In this document: positions 1 to 8,835 of the stretch, piece by piece
How the letters are laid out: the number at the start of each line of letters is the position of its first letter
Position numbering within the stretch: the first letter of the stretch is position 1
Source: Promicromonospora sp. AC04
Lineage (GTDB): Bacteria > Actinomycetota > Actinomycetes > Actinomycetales > Cellulomonadaceae
Direction: 5' to 3'
DNA length: 64,000 bases
NCBI RefSeq assembly: GCF_003058225.1
Contig: NZ_QBUG01000014.1
Coordinates: forward strand, 62,001-126,000
The notes under the pieces: model-generated
Databases searched by the model: none
Told to the model about the DNA's origin: nothing
Seen by the model: the letters and a program-made list of their open reading frames with translations, nothing else
Program-made: the position numbers and the translations under genes

Positions 1-734
1 CCCTCGTAGGTGTTGGTGCCGTAGAAGAACGCGTAGTGGTGGTAGGACAGCAGCGTCCCGCTGAAGCGGCTGTCGTTGCACACGTCCCGCAGGTCCTGGC
101 TGTAGCCGGTGCCGCCGATCAGGACCCGGCTGGGCACCGCGGAGTAGTGGTAGTCGAGCCAGTCGGCGGCGACGTCGCGCCACTCGGCGGAGCTGTAGCC
201 GTGCGGCTCGTTCATGGGCTCGAAGTAGACGTTGCCGTTCGACCCGTACTGCGACGTCACGGTCGACCACATCGTGTTCCACGCGGCGTAGTCGGTGACC
301 CGGCCGCCGGAGGCGGCGCCGTCCTCCCAGTAGGCCAGGATGACCTTGAACCCGCGTGCGGTCGCCGCGTCGATCGCGCCGCGGTAGTTGTTCCACCAGG
401 CGGTGCCGACCGTGTGCGTGTTGACGGGCAGGCGGACGGTGTTGACGCCGAGCGTGGCCGCCATGTCGTCGTACACGGCGTTGGCCTTGGCCTGCACGGT
501 CGCGTAGCTGTCGGAGCTGCTCAGCCCGTCGAGGACGAGCGGCCCGGTGCTGAAGTTGTCGCCCAGCACCGCCCAGTTCATGCCGCGGAACTGGCTGGTG
601 GCGGCCGTCGCCGGGGTGGCGAGGGACAGTGCGGTGATCGGCAGCAGGACCAGGACGGCCAGCATGCTGACCAGCCTCCGGTGCAGGGGCTGTCGGGTGG
701 GCGGAGCGGTGCGGTGGTGGCGGAGTGCGTTCAT
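1..734 (-). CDS. Secreted glycoside hydrolase family 5 (cellulase-like), 3'-truncated by window edge
   Basis: The first 244 codons of a minus-strand gene are visible; the C-terminus lies outside the window. Residues 1-45 form a classic signal peptide: Arg-rich start, hydrophobic LAVLVLLPITALSLA, then ATPATAA before the mature start. The mature part reads as a GH5 (beta/alpha)8 barrel: GVNTVRLPV near residue 97, and the NEP motif at 175-177, where Glu176 would be the acid/base. HHY at 232-234 fits a following active-site strand. The nucleophile Glu would be beyond the edge. Probable substrate is a beta-1,4-glucan or mannan; subfamily cannot be assigned. The ATG at 732-734 precedes an ideal signal peptide. 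A LacI-type palindrome lies 72 bp upstream. Any carbohydrate-binding module would be out of view. Confidence 0.85.
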   Translation of the reverse strand, partial: MNALRHHRTAPPTRQPLHRRLVSMLAVLVLLPITALSLATPATAATSQFRGMNWAVLGDNFSTGPLVLDGLSSSDSYATVQAKANAVYDDMAATLGVNTVRLPVNTHTVGTAWWNNYRGAIDAATARGFKVILAYWEDGAASGGRVTDYAAWNTMWSTVTSQYGSNGNVYFEPMNEPHGYSSAEWRDVAADWLDYHYSAVPSRVLIGGTGYSQDLRDVCNDSRFSGTLLSYHHYAFFYGTNTYE

Positions 735-805
735 GGCGTCGACCTATCTCGTGCGTCGTTGCACGTAGTGGGACTTGAACTGGGGATCATGCGGACATAA
801 CGGTA

Positions 806-815
806 TTAACGTTAA
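806..815. promoter_or_regulatory. Candidate LacI-family operator TTAACGTTAA
   Basis: A perfect 10-bp palindrome with a central CG sits in the divergent region between the GH5 gene and the membrane-protein gene. LacI-family operators commonly have this CG-centred form, and cellulase genes of actinobacteria are often under CelR-like LacI repressors. Assignment to GH5 rather than the rightward gene is inference. Confidence 0.4.
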
Positions 816-877
816 CATTCCGGGGACGTGCGTGGCGGTGTGCGCGGCACTGCTCGGTAGCCCTACTTTTGGGCGCT

Positions 878-3763
878 ATGGAACGCGCGCAGCAACCCAG
901 CCCGCAGCCCAGCGTCCTCGAGCTGCGCATCCATGGCGTCGCGAACACGGCCCCGCACCTCACGCTCGGCCTGCCGCGCGAAGAGGTGGTGCAGTCCGAC
1001 GGCGACGGCCTGGGCAGCTTCTGGATCCCGAGGCCGGACGTCGAGGCGCGGGACAAGGCGCTCCCGCCGGGCGACGTGCGCGCGATCCGGCCCGACGTGC
1101 GCCGCGAGGCGTACTCGTGGGGTGCGATGGCGCGGCTCGGCGGCCTCCCGTTCGGCAGCGTGCTGGGGATCGTGGGGACGGTGGCGGTGCGCCTCCTGTG
1201 GGCGGCGATGGTCCCGTTCGGCCTGGCGAACGCCGCCTACTGGGCCCGCCGCATCCCGGCCCCGGAGTCCGGCGCCGACGGTCCGACGTCGGGCAGCCTG
1301 CGCCCCGAGGCGACCGCCGCGCTGACCCGGGTGTTCGCGCTCGGGCTGACGCTCCTGTTCGTGTCGGCCGTGGCGACGGTCTCGATGTCGGTGATCGGCA
1401 CGCGCTGCATCGGCCTGGCGACGCCCGGGCCCGACTCGGTGGTCCCCGTCTGCGCCCGCATCCCGAGCATGCTGTACGGCCTGGCGCGGATGGACGTCGG
1501 CGACCGCCTGGCGCTCCTGTCCCTCGCCCCGGTGCTGCTGGTCGCGGTGCTGGTGGCGGTGGCGCACAACGGCCAGGTCCGGTTCGAGTCGAAGTTCTCG
1601 GTGATCCGCGCCGGGCGCACGGTGCCGCCGTCGGGCCCGCCCCTGCACCGGGCCGGCTTCTGGTCACAGCGTTCGGGCTCGGGCCTGCTCTGGGCGCACC
1701 TGGGTGCGGCCCTCGCCCTGACCGGGCAGTTCCTCACCTGGACCCGGTACGCCGACGCCGGCCTGCCGATGCCCGGCCTGCCCCTGGTGGCCATGGCCGT
1801 GATCCTGGGGGCGTGCGTCTTCGTCGCCCTGCGCACCGACGACGACGGCGTCCAGGCCCTCACCTCCCGCTGGAAGGGCCGGGCCGGTCTCGGCGTGTTC
1901 GCTGCCGGGCTGCTGGTCTGGCTGCTGGCCTGCGTCGCGTGTGTCGCCGGGCCGCAGCCGGAGCGGATGCCGGCCCTGATCGGCCTGGACCTGGTGCCCG
2001 CGCTGCTCGGCGTCGGCCTGGGCGGCATCGCCGCGACCGGGCTCGCCTGGCGCACCACGCGCAGCACCCAGGCGGTGGCCGCCTGGACCGCGGTGCCGGT
2101 GGTCGCGACCGCCTGCGTGGCGTTCGTGCTGGTGACCGAGCCGGGCGCGCAGGTGCGGCACCTGCTCGTCGCGATCGCGGTGCTCGCGGTGCTGAGCCCG
2201 GTCGCGGTGGTGCTCGCGGCGATGCTGCTGCGCCGTCGGGTGCACGAGGGCTGGAACGGTGCCGGGCCGGGTGTGTTCCTGCTGGTGTCGGCAGCGGCGG
2301 CGACCGTGTACTCGAGCCTGCTCGTGCTCGGCGTGCAGTGGTCCCTGCGCAGCGGCGGGCAGGTGGCGCCGGTGCCTCTCGGTGACGGCCTGGTCGGCAT
2401 CACCCATGGCGTGCCCGACGCCGAGCTCGTGCGGGTCCCGCCCGTCTACACCGAGTTCGGCACGACGTCGGTGGTGATCGCGCTGGTGTTCGTGGTGCTC
2501 CTCGTCGTGGCGATGGCCGGGCCGTACGTCATGGACACCCTCCGCGCCCGGCCGCTGTGGATCCCGGGCGCGCCGCGCACCATCGGGCCGCCGTACGGCC
2601 CGGCGGTGCCCGCCTGGCGCGCGGTGGCGGACGCCCCCGAGCCCGACGGCGGCCCGAACCCCGTGCTCGAGCGCGTGCTGCGCGGCCGCCAGGTCGCTGC
2701 GATGTCGCACCGGGTGGAGCTCGCGGCGGGCGCCCTGGCGGCGGCGTCCTACGTCGCGGCCCTGGTGGCCCACATCCCGCTGATCGCCCAGCACGACGAC
2801 ACCGGAATGGTCCAGGTGCCCGCATGGCTGTCCTCCCTCGCGGTGCCGGCCCTCGGGGTGCTCGCGGCGACCCTGGTGGCGAGCGCCCTGGCGGGCAGCT
2901 CGGGCGGCGTCCCCGGGCGGCCGTGGGGCCTGCTGTGGGACCTCCTGTGCTTCCTGCCGCGCAGCGCCCACCCGTTCGGCCCGCCCAGCTACGCCGAGCG
3001 CGTGGTGCCCGAGGTGCGTTCCCGAGTCGACGCCTGGCTCACCGGCGCCGACATCGCCGACGACGCCGAGCGCGAGCGCGTGGCCCCCACGCGCCGCGTG
3101 GTGCTGTCCGGGCACTCGATAGGCGGCGTGCTGGCCGCGGCGGTGGTCCTGATCCGGGCGGGCAACCCGGTGACCGACGTCGCGCCCGACGCCGGGGGTG
3201 GCCGCGTCGGCCTGCTGACCTACGGCATGCAGCTGCGCCCGATCTTCGGCCGGTTCCTCCCGGACCTCCTGGGCCCGAGGACGACCGGGACGCCGCCCTG
3301 CGCGGGCCCGGCCTGGTCGGCGGACCCGTGGGGCGGGCAGGTCGAGCGGGCGACCCAGGCCGAGTCGGAGAGGCAGGCCGAGCGGGACAGGCCGGCGACG
3401 GTGGGTTCCGGACCCGGGGCTGCTCCGGCGGCGCCGTTGACGCCGGAGGGCCCCGAGCCCGGTTCGGGGGAACAGGTCACGCTGATGTCCCTGCTGACCT
3501 GCGGTGCGAAGCCCGCGTGGGTGAACCTGTGGCGGCGCACCGATTTCCTGGGCTTCCCGGTGATTGGTTACGGCTTGAACGAGATCGACCGCGGGGCGGA
3601 GGAGATGGACCGGTCGGCCTATCTCTTCGCCGTGGCGGCCCACTCGGGGTACCAGTCGTCGTGGGCGTACCACGAGGCGCTGGACGAGGTGGTCGCGCGG
3701 CTGACGCCGGCTGGGCCGTCGGGTGCCCAGCCGGCGGTCACGCAGCGAGGGGAGCCGGGCTGA
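878..3763 (+). CDS. Large polytopic membrane protein with alpha/beta-hydrolase-like GHSIGG elbow
   Basis: A 961-residue protein of unknown function. The N-terminus contains LELRIHGV, resembling the first strand and oxyanion HG of lipase folds, then a long central part with roughly ten hydrophobic membrane segments. At 745-750 lies GHSIGG, a textbook serine-hydrolase nucleophile elbow (Ser747). The C-terminal 100 residues are soluble, with an AHSGYQ motif that could supply a His. Similar Streptomyces-type integral membrane proteins are annotated only as hypothetical. A hydrolase whose fold is interrupted by a membrane insertion is inference. The ATG at 878 is preferred to an upstream TTG at 869, but no good ribosome site precedes either. 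The 3' end overlaps the convergent sigma-factor gene by 26 bp. Confidence 0.75.
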   Translation: MERAQQPSPQPSVLELRIHGVANTAPHLTLGLPREEVVQSDGDGLGSFWIPRPDVEARDKALPPGDVRAIRPDVRREAYSWGAMARLGGLPFGSVLGIVGTVAVRLLWAAMVPFGLANAAYWARRIPAPESGADGPTSGSLRPEATAALTRVFALGLTLLFVSAVATVSMSVIGTRCIGLATPGPDSVVPVCARIPSMLYGLARMDVGDRLALLSLAPVLLVAVLVAVAHNGQVRFESKFSVIRAGRTVPPSGPPLHRAGFWSQRSGSGLLWAHLGAALALTGQFLTWTRYADAGLPMPGLPLVAMAVILGACVFVALRTDDDGVQALTSRWKGRAGLGVFAAGLLVWLLACVACVAGPQPERMPALIGLDLVPALLGVGLGGIAATGLAWRTTRSTQAVAAWTAVPVVATACVAFVLVTEPGAQVRHLLVAIAVLAVLSPVAVVLAAMLLRRRVHEGWNGAGPGVFLLVSAAAATVYSSLLVLGVQWSLRSGGQVAPVPLGDGLVGITHGVPDAELVRVPPVYTEFGTTSVVIALVFVVLLVVAMAGPYVMDTLRARPLWIPGAPRTIGPPYGPAVPAWRAVADAPEPDGGPNPVLERVLRGRQVAAMSHRVELAAGALAAASYVAALVAHIPLIAQHDDTGMVQVPAWLSSLAVPALGVLAATLVASALAGSSGGVPGRPWGLLWDLLCFLPRSAHPFGPPSYAERVVPEVRSRVDAWLTGADIADDAERERVAPTRRVVLSGHSIGGVLAAAVVLIRAGNPVTDVAPDAGGGRVGLLTYGMQLRPIFGRFLPDLLGPRTTGTPPCAGPAWSADPWGGQVERATQAESERQAERDRPATVGSGPGAAPAAPLTPEGPEPGSGEQVTLMSLLTCGAKPAWVNLWRRTDFLGFPVIGYGLNEIDRGAEEMDRSAYLFAVAAHSGYQSSWAYHEALDEVVARLTPAGPSGAQPAVTQRGEPG

Positions 3764-4457
3764 CGACGTCGCGGAGCCGGGCCAGCGCCGTCTCGAGGAT
3801 CTGCGCCACGCGCTCCTTGGTCACGCCGAGGCGGCGGCTGATCTCGTCGAGGGTGCGCGTGGTGCCGTCCACGAGCCCGAAGCGCAGCTCCAGCACCCGG
3901 GCCTCCACGGCGTCGAGGTGTCGCAGGGCCTGGCGGACGCGGCGGCGCAGCATGGTCTGCTCGGGGGTGGGGCCGCTCGGGCCGGCGTTCTCGGCCTGGT
4001 CGGCGGCGGCGACCGCGCGGACGATGGAGCGGCGCACCCAGCGGTGGGCGTAGGCGGCGAACGTGCCGTGCGCGGGGTCGTACGAGTCGGCGGCGCGTAC
4101 CAGGCCGACGTTGCCCTCCTGCACGAGGTCCATGAACGGCAGGCGGCCCGAGTAGGAGCTCGCGATCGCCGGGACGAGGCGGAGGTGGGCGAGGACAAGA
4201 CGCTCCTTTGCGTATTGCCCGTCCTTGACCCGTGCTTCGAGCTGTGTGCGGAGAGTGGGGGAGACCGCTGTGGCGTTGAGGGTGCGTGCCGCGTCAGCTC
4301 CGGCGACTGCTCGCTCGAGGAGGGACTCGAGCTGCGCGTCGTCCAGCGACGGTGTGCGCTCGATCATTGCCGCGTAGGACTGGGGCAACGCCGGGTGCGG
4401 GCTGGGTTCCTTGCCGCGTCGACCACGGGGCGACCGGGGATTCCTGGTAGTTCTCAT
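3738..4457 (-). CDS. Sigma-70 family RNA polymerase sigma factor
   Basis: 239 residues. Region 2 spans about 84-150 (RLVPAIAS, DLVQEGNVGLVRAADSYD, FAAYAHRWVRRSI, the last matching the -10 recognition helix of primary-type factors). Region 4 spans about 168-232 (RVLELRFGL, then the TLDEISRRLGVTKERVAQIL helix-turn-helix). Regions 1.1 and most of 3 are missing, so this is a short HrdB-related factor rather than an ECF type; the RFGL motif argues against ECF. The start at 4457 is chosen because GAGGAG lies 7 nt upstream; an in-frame ATG at 4472 is the alternative. It is divergent from dinB with about 200 bp between them and overlaps the convergent membrane-protein gene. Target promoters are unknown. 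Confidence 0.88.
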   Translation of the reverse strand: MRTTRNPRSPRGRRGKEPSPHPALPQSYAAMIERTPSLDDAQLESLLERAVAGADAARTLNATAVSPTLRTQLEARVKDGQYAKERLVLAHLRLVPAIASSYSGRLPFMDLVQEGNVGLVRAADSYDPAHGTFAAYAHRWVRRSIVRAVAAADQAENAGPSGPTPEQTMLRRRVRQALRHLDAVEARVLELRFGLVDGTTRTLDEISRRLGVTKERVAQILETALARLRDVVSPAPLAA

Positions 4458-4551
4458 CGCAACTCTCCTCATGAGTGAGACGAACTTTCCTTGACCGGAG
4501 AATATGGAGTCTTGGTGCTCCGAGGGAAGGGGGGAGAGTTTCGCTGTGAGA

Positions 4552-4570
4552 GATAACGGGACGATAACGG
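4552..4570. promoter_or_regulatory. Direct repeat GATAACGG x2, 11-bp period
   Basis: Two identical octamers at 4552-4559 and 4563-4570 lie one helical turn apart in the divergent sigma factor/dinB region. A same-face regulator site is possible. No SOS box was found here, so dinB does not look LexA-controlled from this sequence. Confidence 0.25.
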
Positions 4571-4657
4571 TGTGCCAGGCGGGTCTGGCGCGGCAACGCC
4601 AGTTCCAGCCACGTCGCAGCACGTGACAGCACGGGGCCGTCCCGGGAGACTCGTGCC

Positions 4658-5740
4658 ATGGGCCCGCGCGTCTTCCGCTGGGTTTTGCACGTCGACCTCG
4701 ACCAGTTCCTGGTAGCGGTCGAGGTGCTGCGGCGCCCGGAGCTCGCCGGGAAGCCGGTGATCGTGGGCGGGCGGGGCGACCCGACCGAGCGCGCGGTGGT
4801 CTCGACCGCGTCGTACGAGGCGCGCGAGTTCGGCGTCGGGTCCGGCATGCCGCTGCGCATCGCGGCCCGCAAGGTCCCGGACGCGATCGTCCTGCCCGTC
4901 GACCACGAGGCCTACCTCGAGGCCTCCGGGCACGTGATGGAGACCCTCCGCGGGCTCGGCATGGTGGTGGAGGTGCTCGGCTGGGACGAGGCGTTCCTGG
5001 GCTGCGACGCCGACGACCCGGAGGCGGTCGCCCGCCGCGTGCAGGAGGCGGTCCTAGCCGCCACCGGGCTGCACTGCTCGGTCGGCATCGGCGACAACAA
5101 GATCCGCGCGAAGATCGCCACCGGGTTCGGCAAGCCCGCGGGCGTCTTCCGCCTCACCGAGCAGACCTGGTTCGAGGTGATGGGGGAGCGGCCCACGATC
5201 GACCTGTGGGGCGTCGGCTCCAAGGTGTCCAAGCGCCTCGCCGCGCACGGCATCAACACCGTCGCGCACCTGGCCGCGGCCGACGGCGACGTGCTGGTCG
5301 GCGAGTTCGGCCCGCGCATGGGCGCCTGGTACGGCGACCTGGGCCGGGGGCGCGGCTCCGCCGTCGTCGACGACACGCCCTGGGTGGCACGGGGGCACAG
5401 CCGCGAGACCACCTACCAGCGCAACCTCACCACGCCCGAGCAGGTGGAGGCGGCCCTGCGGGACCTGGTGGCGCAGGTGCACGCCGACACCGAGGCGGAG
5501 GACCGGCCCGTCTTCCGGCTGGGCCTCAAGGTGCGCTACGCGCCCTTCTTCACCCAGAACAGCTCGAAGAAGCTCCCGGCCCCGACCCGGTCGCTCGGGG
5601 AGCTGACCGCCGCCGTCCTCGCTCTCGCGGCGGGGATGGAGCCGGGCCGCGAGGTCCGCCTGCTCGGCGTGCGCGCCGAGATGGTGATGCCCGACGGCGG
5701 CGACCCCCTCGAGCGCACCCCCGTCCGCGGGCGGATCTGA
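4658..5740 (+). CDS. dinB: DNA polymerase IV (Y-family translesion polymerase)
   Basis: 360 residues, the usual length for actinobacterial DinB. The palm motif HVDLDQF (11-17) carries the first catalytic Asp, and GWDEAFLG (108-115) corresponds to the family's SxDEAFLD with the catalytic DE at 110-111. Downstream are the thumb (GIGDNKIRAKIATGFGKPAG, then the LWGVGSKVSKRLAAHGI helix-hairpin-helix) and the little-finger domain. It performs error-prone bypass synthesis. The ATG is preceded by GGGAGA. No beta-clamp motif was clearly recognised at the C-terminus. The neighbour downstream is a TrmH-type methyltransferase 43 bp away on the same strand. Confidence 0.93.
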   Translation: MGPRVFRWVLHVDLDQFLVAVEVLRRPELAGKPVIVGGRGDPTERAVVSTASYEAREFGVGSGMPLRIAARKVPDAIVLPVDHEAYLEASGHVMETLRGLGMVVEVLGWDEAFLGCDADDPEAVARRVQEAVLAATGLHCSVGIGDNKIRAKIATGFGKPAGVFRLTEQTWFEVMGERPTIDLWGVGSKVSKRLAAHGINTVAHLAAADGDVLVGEFGPRMGAWYGDLGRGRGSAVVDDTPWVARGHSRETTYQRNLTTPEQVEAALRDLVAQVHADTEAEDRPVFRLGLKVRYAPFFTQNSSKKLPAPTRSLGELTAAVLALAAGMEPGREVRLLGVRAEMVMPDGGDPLERTPVRGRI

Positions 5741-5783
5741 CCCGTCGTCAGCGACTCCTCGAACGGGCGGGGAGAATGGTGCG

Positions 5784-6611
5784 GTGACCACCCTCGACGT
5801 CGTCCGCATCGACGACCCCGCCGACGAGCGCCTCGCCGACTACAACAGCCTCACGGACGTCGTCCTACGGTCCAAGCACGAGCCGGCCAAGGGTCTGTAC
5901 ATCGCCGAGAGCTCGACGGTGATCCGGCGGGCGCTGGCGGCGGGCCACCGGCCGCGGTCGTTCCTCATGGCGCCGAAGTGGCTGGACTCGATGACCGACG
6001 TGATCGCGGAGACCGGCGCGCCCGTCTACGTCGCCGAGGAGCCGCTGCTGAAGGAGATCACGGGCTTCCACCTGCACCGCGGGGCCCTGGCCGCGATGCA
6101 CCGGCCCCCGCTGCCGGGGGTGCACGAGCTGCTCGCGGCAGCACGGGACGGGGCGGGAGCGCGGCGTGTCGCGGTGCTGGAGGACGTCGTCGACCACACG
6201 AACGTGGGCGCCGCGTTCCGCAGCGCCGCCGCGCTCGGCGTGGACGCGGTGCTCGTCTCGCCGCGCTGCTCGGACCCGCTCTACCGGCGCTCGGTGCGCG
6301 TGTCGATGGGCACGGTGTTCCAGGTGCCCTGGACGCGGGTCGAGGCGTGGCCCGACGGCCTGCACGACCTGCGGGAGGAGGGCTTCACCGTCGCGGCCCT
6401 CGCCCTGTCCGACGACTCGATAACGCTCGACGACCTCGTGGCGAACCCGCCGGAGAAGCTCGCGCTCGTGCTCGGCACGGAGGGCGACGGCCTGAGCCGG
6501 GGCGCGGTCGAGGCTGCCGACCTGGTGGTGCGCATCCCGATGTCCGGTGACGTCGACTCGCTCAACGTCGCGGCGGCGTCGGCGGTCGCGTTCTGGGCCA
6601 CCCGCGTCTGA
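5784..6611 (+). CDS. TrmH/SpoU family RNA 2'-O-methyltransferase
   Basis: 275 residues with the SPOUT trefoil-knot signatures: EDVVDHTNVGAAFRSAAALGV (motif 1, with the conserved Asn and Arg), LGTEGDGLS (motif 2) and IPMSGDVDSLNVAAASAVAFW (motif 3). The N-terminal about 100 residues resemble the substrate-binding extension of rRNA methyltransferases. It would methylate a 2'-hydroxyl of rRNA or tRNA from SAM; the exact nucleotide cannot be read from sequence. The GTG start is supported by GGGGAGA upstream. It may be co-transcribed with dinB. Confidence 0.9.
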   Translation: MTTLDVVRIDDPADERLADYNSLTDVVLRSKHEPAKGLYIAESSTVIRRALAAGHRPRSFLMAPKWLDSMTDVIAETGAPVYVAEEPLLKEITGFHLHRGALAAMHRPPLPGVHELLAAARDGAGARRVAVLEDVVDHTNVGAAFRSAAALGVDAVLVSPRCSDPLYRRSVRVSMGTVFQVPWTRVEAWPDGLHDLREEGFTVAALALSDDSITLDDLVANPPEKLALVLGTEGDGLSRGAVEAADLVVRIPMSGDVDSLNVAAASAVAFWATRV

Positions 6612-6674
6612 CGCCGCCTGGCCCGCCACGCGGCTCGGTCGGCGCATCGCGGCCCGGCATCGGCCGGCAAAGGT

Positions 6675-7394
6675 TCATGCCCCGGTGACCTGAGTGCGTT
6701 CGATCAGGTCCTGGACTGCTTGGGCGGTTCGCCGCATGACCGCCGCGACCTCTTCCGCCGCGGAGGTGACGGCAGACGTGCTCGGCGGCGTGTCCGGTTC
6801 GAGCAGCCGGGCCACGCTGTCGGCCAGGATCTCGTCGGTATCGCCTTCGGAGCGTGGGGCCGAACCCGGTTCGGACATGGCGGCGCCGAAGCCGCTGAGC
6901 AGGGCGTGCATGATGTAGGACTGGTCGGGCAGCGGCCGGTCGTCCCGCAGCAGCCCGTGCCGGTGGAGGATCGGCATGACCGCTTCGCACAGCGCGCCGG
7001 GCATGGTCTCGACGAACAGCTCGCGGGCGCCGGACTGCTGGGCGAGGTGCCGGAGCAGGTCGAAGTCGCCGACACTGAGGCGGTCCACCAGGGCGATCTT
7101 CCGGCCGGTGCTCAGCAGCAGCGGGGCGAGGCGCCGCGGGGCCACGGCCGCGTGGTCGGCGGCGAGATGCTCGGTGACCGTATCGAGCAGGCTCAGCGCC
7201 TCGCGGGCGAACAGGCCGACGATGAGGTCTTCCTTGGCGGCCCAGTACAGGTAGACGGTGCCTTTGCCGACGCCGGCAGCCTTTGCGATCTCGGCGACGG
7301 TGAGCTTGCGGATGCCGTGATCGAGCACCAGCTCGCGGGTGCTGTCCAGAATGCGGGCGGCCTTGCGCGAGCGGTGCTCGATCAGCTGGCTCAT
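6675..7394 (-). CDS. TetR family transcriptional regulator
   Basis: 239 residues. The N-terminal helix-turn-helix (about 15-60) reads ILDSTRELVLDHGIRKLTV, AEIAKAAGVGKGTVYLYW, a canonical TetR domain. The C-terminal ligand domain is unassigned. AGGAGAAAG lies upstream of the ATG. It is the second gene behind the FAD monooxygenase (48-bp gap, same strand), and the pair diverges from the MFS exporter, so it most likely represses both sides in response to a compound handled by the exporter or oxygenase. Palindromes in the 8664-8909 region are candidate operators. Confidence 0.88.
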   Translation of the reverse strand: MSQLIEHRSRKAARILDSTRELVLDHGIRKLTVAEIAKAAGVGKGTVYLYWAAKEDLIVGLFAREALSLLDTVTEHLAADHAAVAPRRLAPLLLSTGRKIALVDRLSVGDFDLLRHLAQQSGARELFVETMPGALCEAVMPILHRHGLLRDDRPLPDQSYIMHALLSGFGAAMSEPGSAPRSEGDTDEILADSVARLLEPDTPPSTSAVTSAAEEVAAVMRRTAQAVQDLIERTQVTGA

Positions 7395-7442
7395 CGGTGT
7401 GGTCTTTCTCCTGGGTCTCGTCCCGGGGGGGCTGGTGGCGGT

Positions 7443-8663
7443 TCAGGCGGCCGCGATGTCGATCGCCTTGTGTGCCATGTCCTTGGTCTGCAGCTTGCCG
7501 AAGGCGGCGCCGAGCCCCGGTGTTCTCATCAGGCGCATCATCGCGGCGCGCGCGATGTACTCCTTGCGGTCGTGCGGCGTGAACAGCCTACGGGTGGTGA
7601 AAGCACTTTCCTGCTCGGCGGAGATGAACGGCCGCAGCCGGTCCTCCCACGCCCGCAGCGCCCTCGGCAGGTCGTCGGGGTGACGTTCCAGCATGGTGCC
7701 CAGCAGCTCGCCGCCGGCGATGCCGCTGGAGGCGCCCATCCCGGCGTAGAGCGTCACGCACCAGGCGGCGTCGCCGAGCAGGACGACGCGGCCGCGGTGC
7801 CAGCTCGGCATCCGGACCTGGTTGACCGAATCGAACTGGGACACCTCGGCCGCCTCGAAGCGGGAGAACAGGTGCTCCAGCAGCGGGCCGGGTGCCTGCG
7901 GTCCGTAGGCGGCGCGGATGGACTCGATCGGCGGGCGGCTGAACTCGGCGTCGATGTCGTTGGTGCGGTAGGAGAACAGCAGGCTGGGTGCGTGGTTGCC
8001 GAACGGGAACGCCCACACCGACCGTCCCGGCTCCGCCAGGATCAAGCCCTCACGAGGGCCGAAGCCCTCGACCGGCTCGTCCAGCAGCGTCACCCCGACC
8101 ATGTAGCCGAGCGCGTGCAGGTGGTCCTCAGGGCCGAAGACCAGGCGCCGGACGGTCGAACGCATCCCGTCGGCGCCGACGACCAGGTCGAACCGCTCGG
8201 TCACGGTTGCGCCGGAGGCGGTGTCGTGCAGCGTGACCTCGGCGGCCGTGGCGTCCTGAGTGATGCGGGTGGGGACGGTGGAATAGCGGATCTCCACGTC
8301 GGAGGGCAGAGCGGCGAACAGAGCCTCCTCCACATCGCCGCGCAGGAGCAGGCGTGGTGCCCCGGCCCCGCTGGTGAGCTGGGCGGGGTTCATGCCGGGG
8401 GTGCGGCGCCCGGCCCGGTTCACGTTGTAGCTGAGCACGTCCGGGTGGCTGCGGTCGCCGATCGCGTCCAGCGCCCCGAGCCTGCGCGCCGAGGCGACGC
8501 CGGTCCCGAACAGCATGATGAAGTACCCGCCTTTGCGGCGCTCCGGTGCTCGCTCGACGACCACCGGCTCCCAACCGACCTCGCGAAGGCGTGTCGCGGT
8601 GGCGATTCCCGCGATCCCGAGACCGACCACCAGTGCGCGGGGACGTCTGGCTGGCGTTTCCAT
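7443..8663 (-). CDS. FAD-dependent aromatic-type monooxygenase
   Basis: 406 residues of the PHBH/UbiH fold. VVGLGIAGIATATRL near the N-terminus is the GxGxxG dinucleotide motif; GADGMRSTVRR in the middle is the DG motif; LLGDAAWCVTLYAGMGASSGIAGGELL is the GD motif that contacts the FAD ribityl chain. The family includes tetracycline, rifampicin and polyketide hydroxylases. With a DHA2 exporter and a TetR regulator alongside, a role in drug modification or tailoring is plausible, but the substrate is unknown. The start at 8663 is set by AAGGAG 7 nt upstream. There is no signal peptide, so the protein is cytosolic. Confidence 0.88.
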   Translation of the reverse strand: METPARRPRALVVGLGIAGIATATRLREVGWEPVVVERAPERRKGGYFIMLFGTGVASARRLGALDAIGDRSHPDVLSYNVNRAGRRTPGMNPAQLTSGAGAPRLLLRGDVEEALFAALPSDVEIRYSTVPTRITQDATAAEVTLHDTASGATVTERFDLVVGADGMRSTVRRLVFGPEDHLHALGYMVGVTLLDEPVEGFGPREGLILAEPGRSVWAFPFGNHAPSLLFSYRTNDIDAEFSRPPIESIRAAYGPQAPGPLLEHLFSRFEAAEVSQFDSVNQVRMPSWHRGRVVLLGDAAWCVTLYAGMGASSGIAGGELLGTMLERHPDDLPRALRAWEDRLRPFISAEQESAFTTRRLFTPHDRKEYIARAAMMRLMRTPGLGAAFGKLQTKDMAHKAIDIAAA

Positions 8664-8710
8664 GAGGCTCCTTGCTCTCGTTCGGTGATGTCCCGGCAAC
8701 CCTAGCAAGC

Positions 8711-8742
8711 AAACTGACCAAAATGGTTCTGGCGGTCAGTTT
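8711..8742. promoter_or_regulatory. Inverted repeat AAACTGACC-N14-GGTCAGTTT
   Basis: Perfect 9-bp arms at 8711-8719 and 8734-8742 lie 47 bp upstream of the monooxygenase start. An inner ACCA-AAA-TGGT overlaps the left arm. Layout and position fit a TetR operator controlling the monooxygenase-tetR operon. Confidence 0.5.
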
Positions 8743-8753
8743 TTCGGAGGAAA

Positions 8754-8769
8754 TACCGCGAACGCGGTA
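8754..8769. promoter_or_regulatory. Palindromic operator candidate TACCGCGAACGCGGTA
   Basis: A perfect 7+2+7 palindrome, followed at about 8779 by an extra half-site ATACCGCG. It has the same form (TACYGCGNNCGCRGTA) as the palindrome at 8836-8853, centre to centre 83 bp, about eight helical turns. Both lie upstream of the exporter gene. Confidence 0.5.
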
Positions 8770-8835
8770 CACGGAGATACCGCGGCTGGGCGCGAGAGAG
8801 CGATCTGGGCTCCTCGCTCTTGGCGGCTGAGCAAC

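Noticed and set aside
36-800. Long rightward frame over the GH5 gene
   Set aside because: It is the antisense reading of a clear GH5 protein with signal peptide and NEP motif.
4458-4657. SOS box for dinB
   Set aside because: No GAAC-N4-GTTC-type palindrome found between the sigma factor and dinB genes; only a GATAACGG direct repeat.
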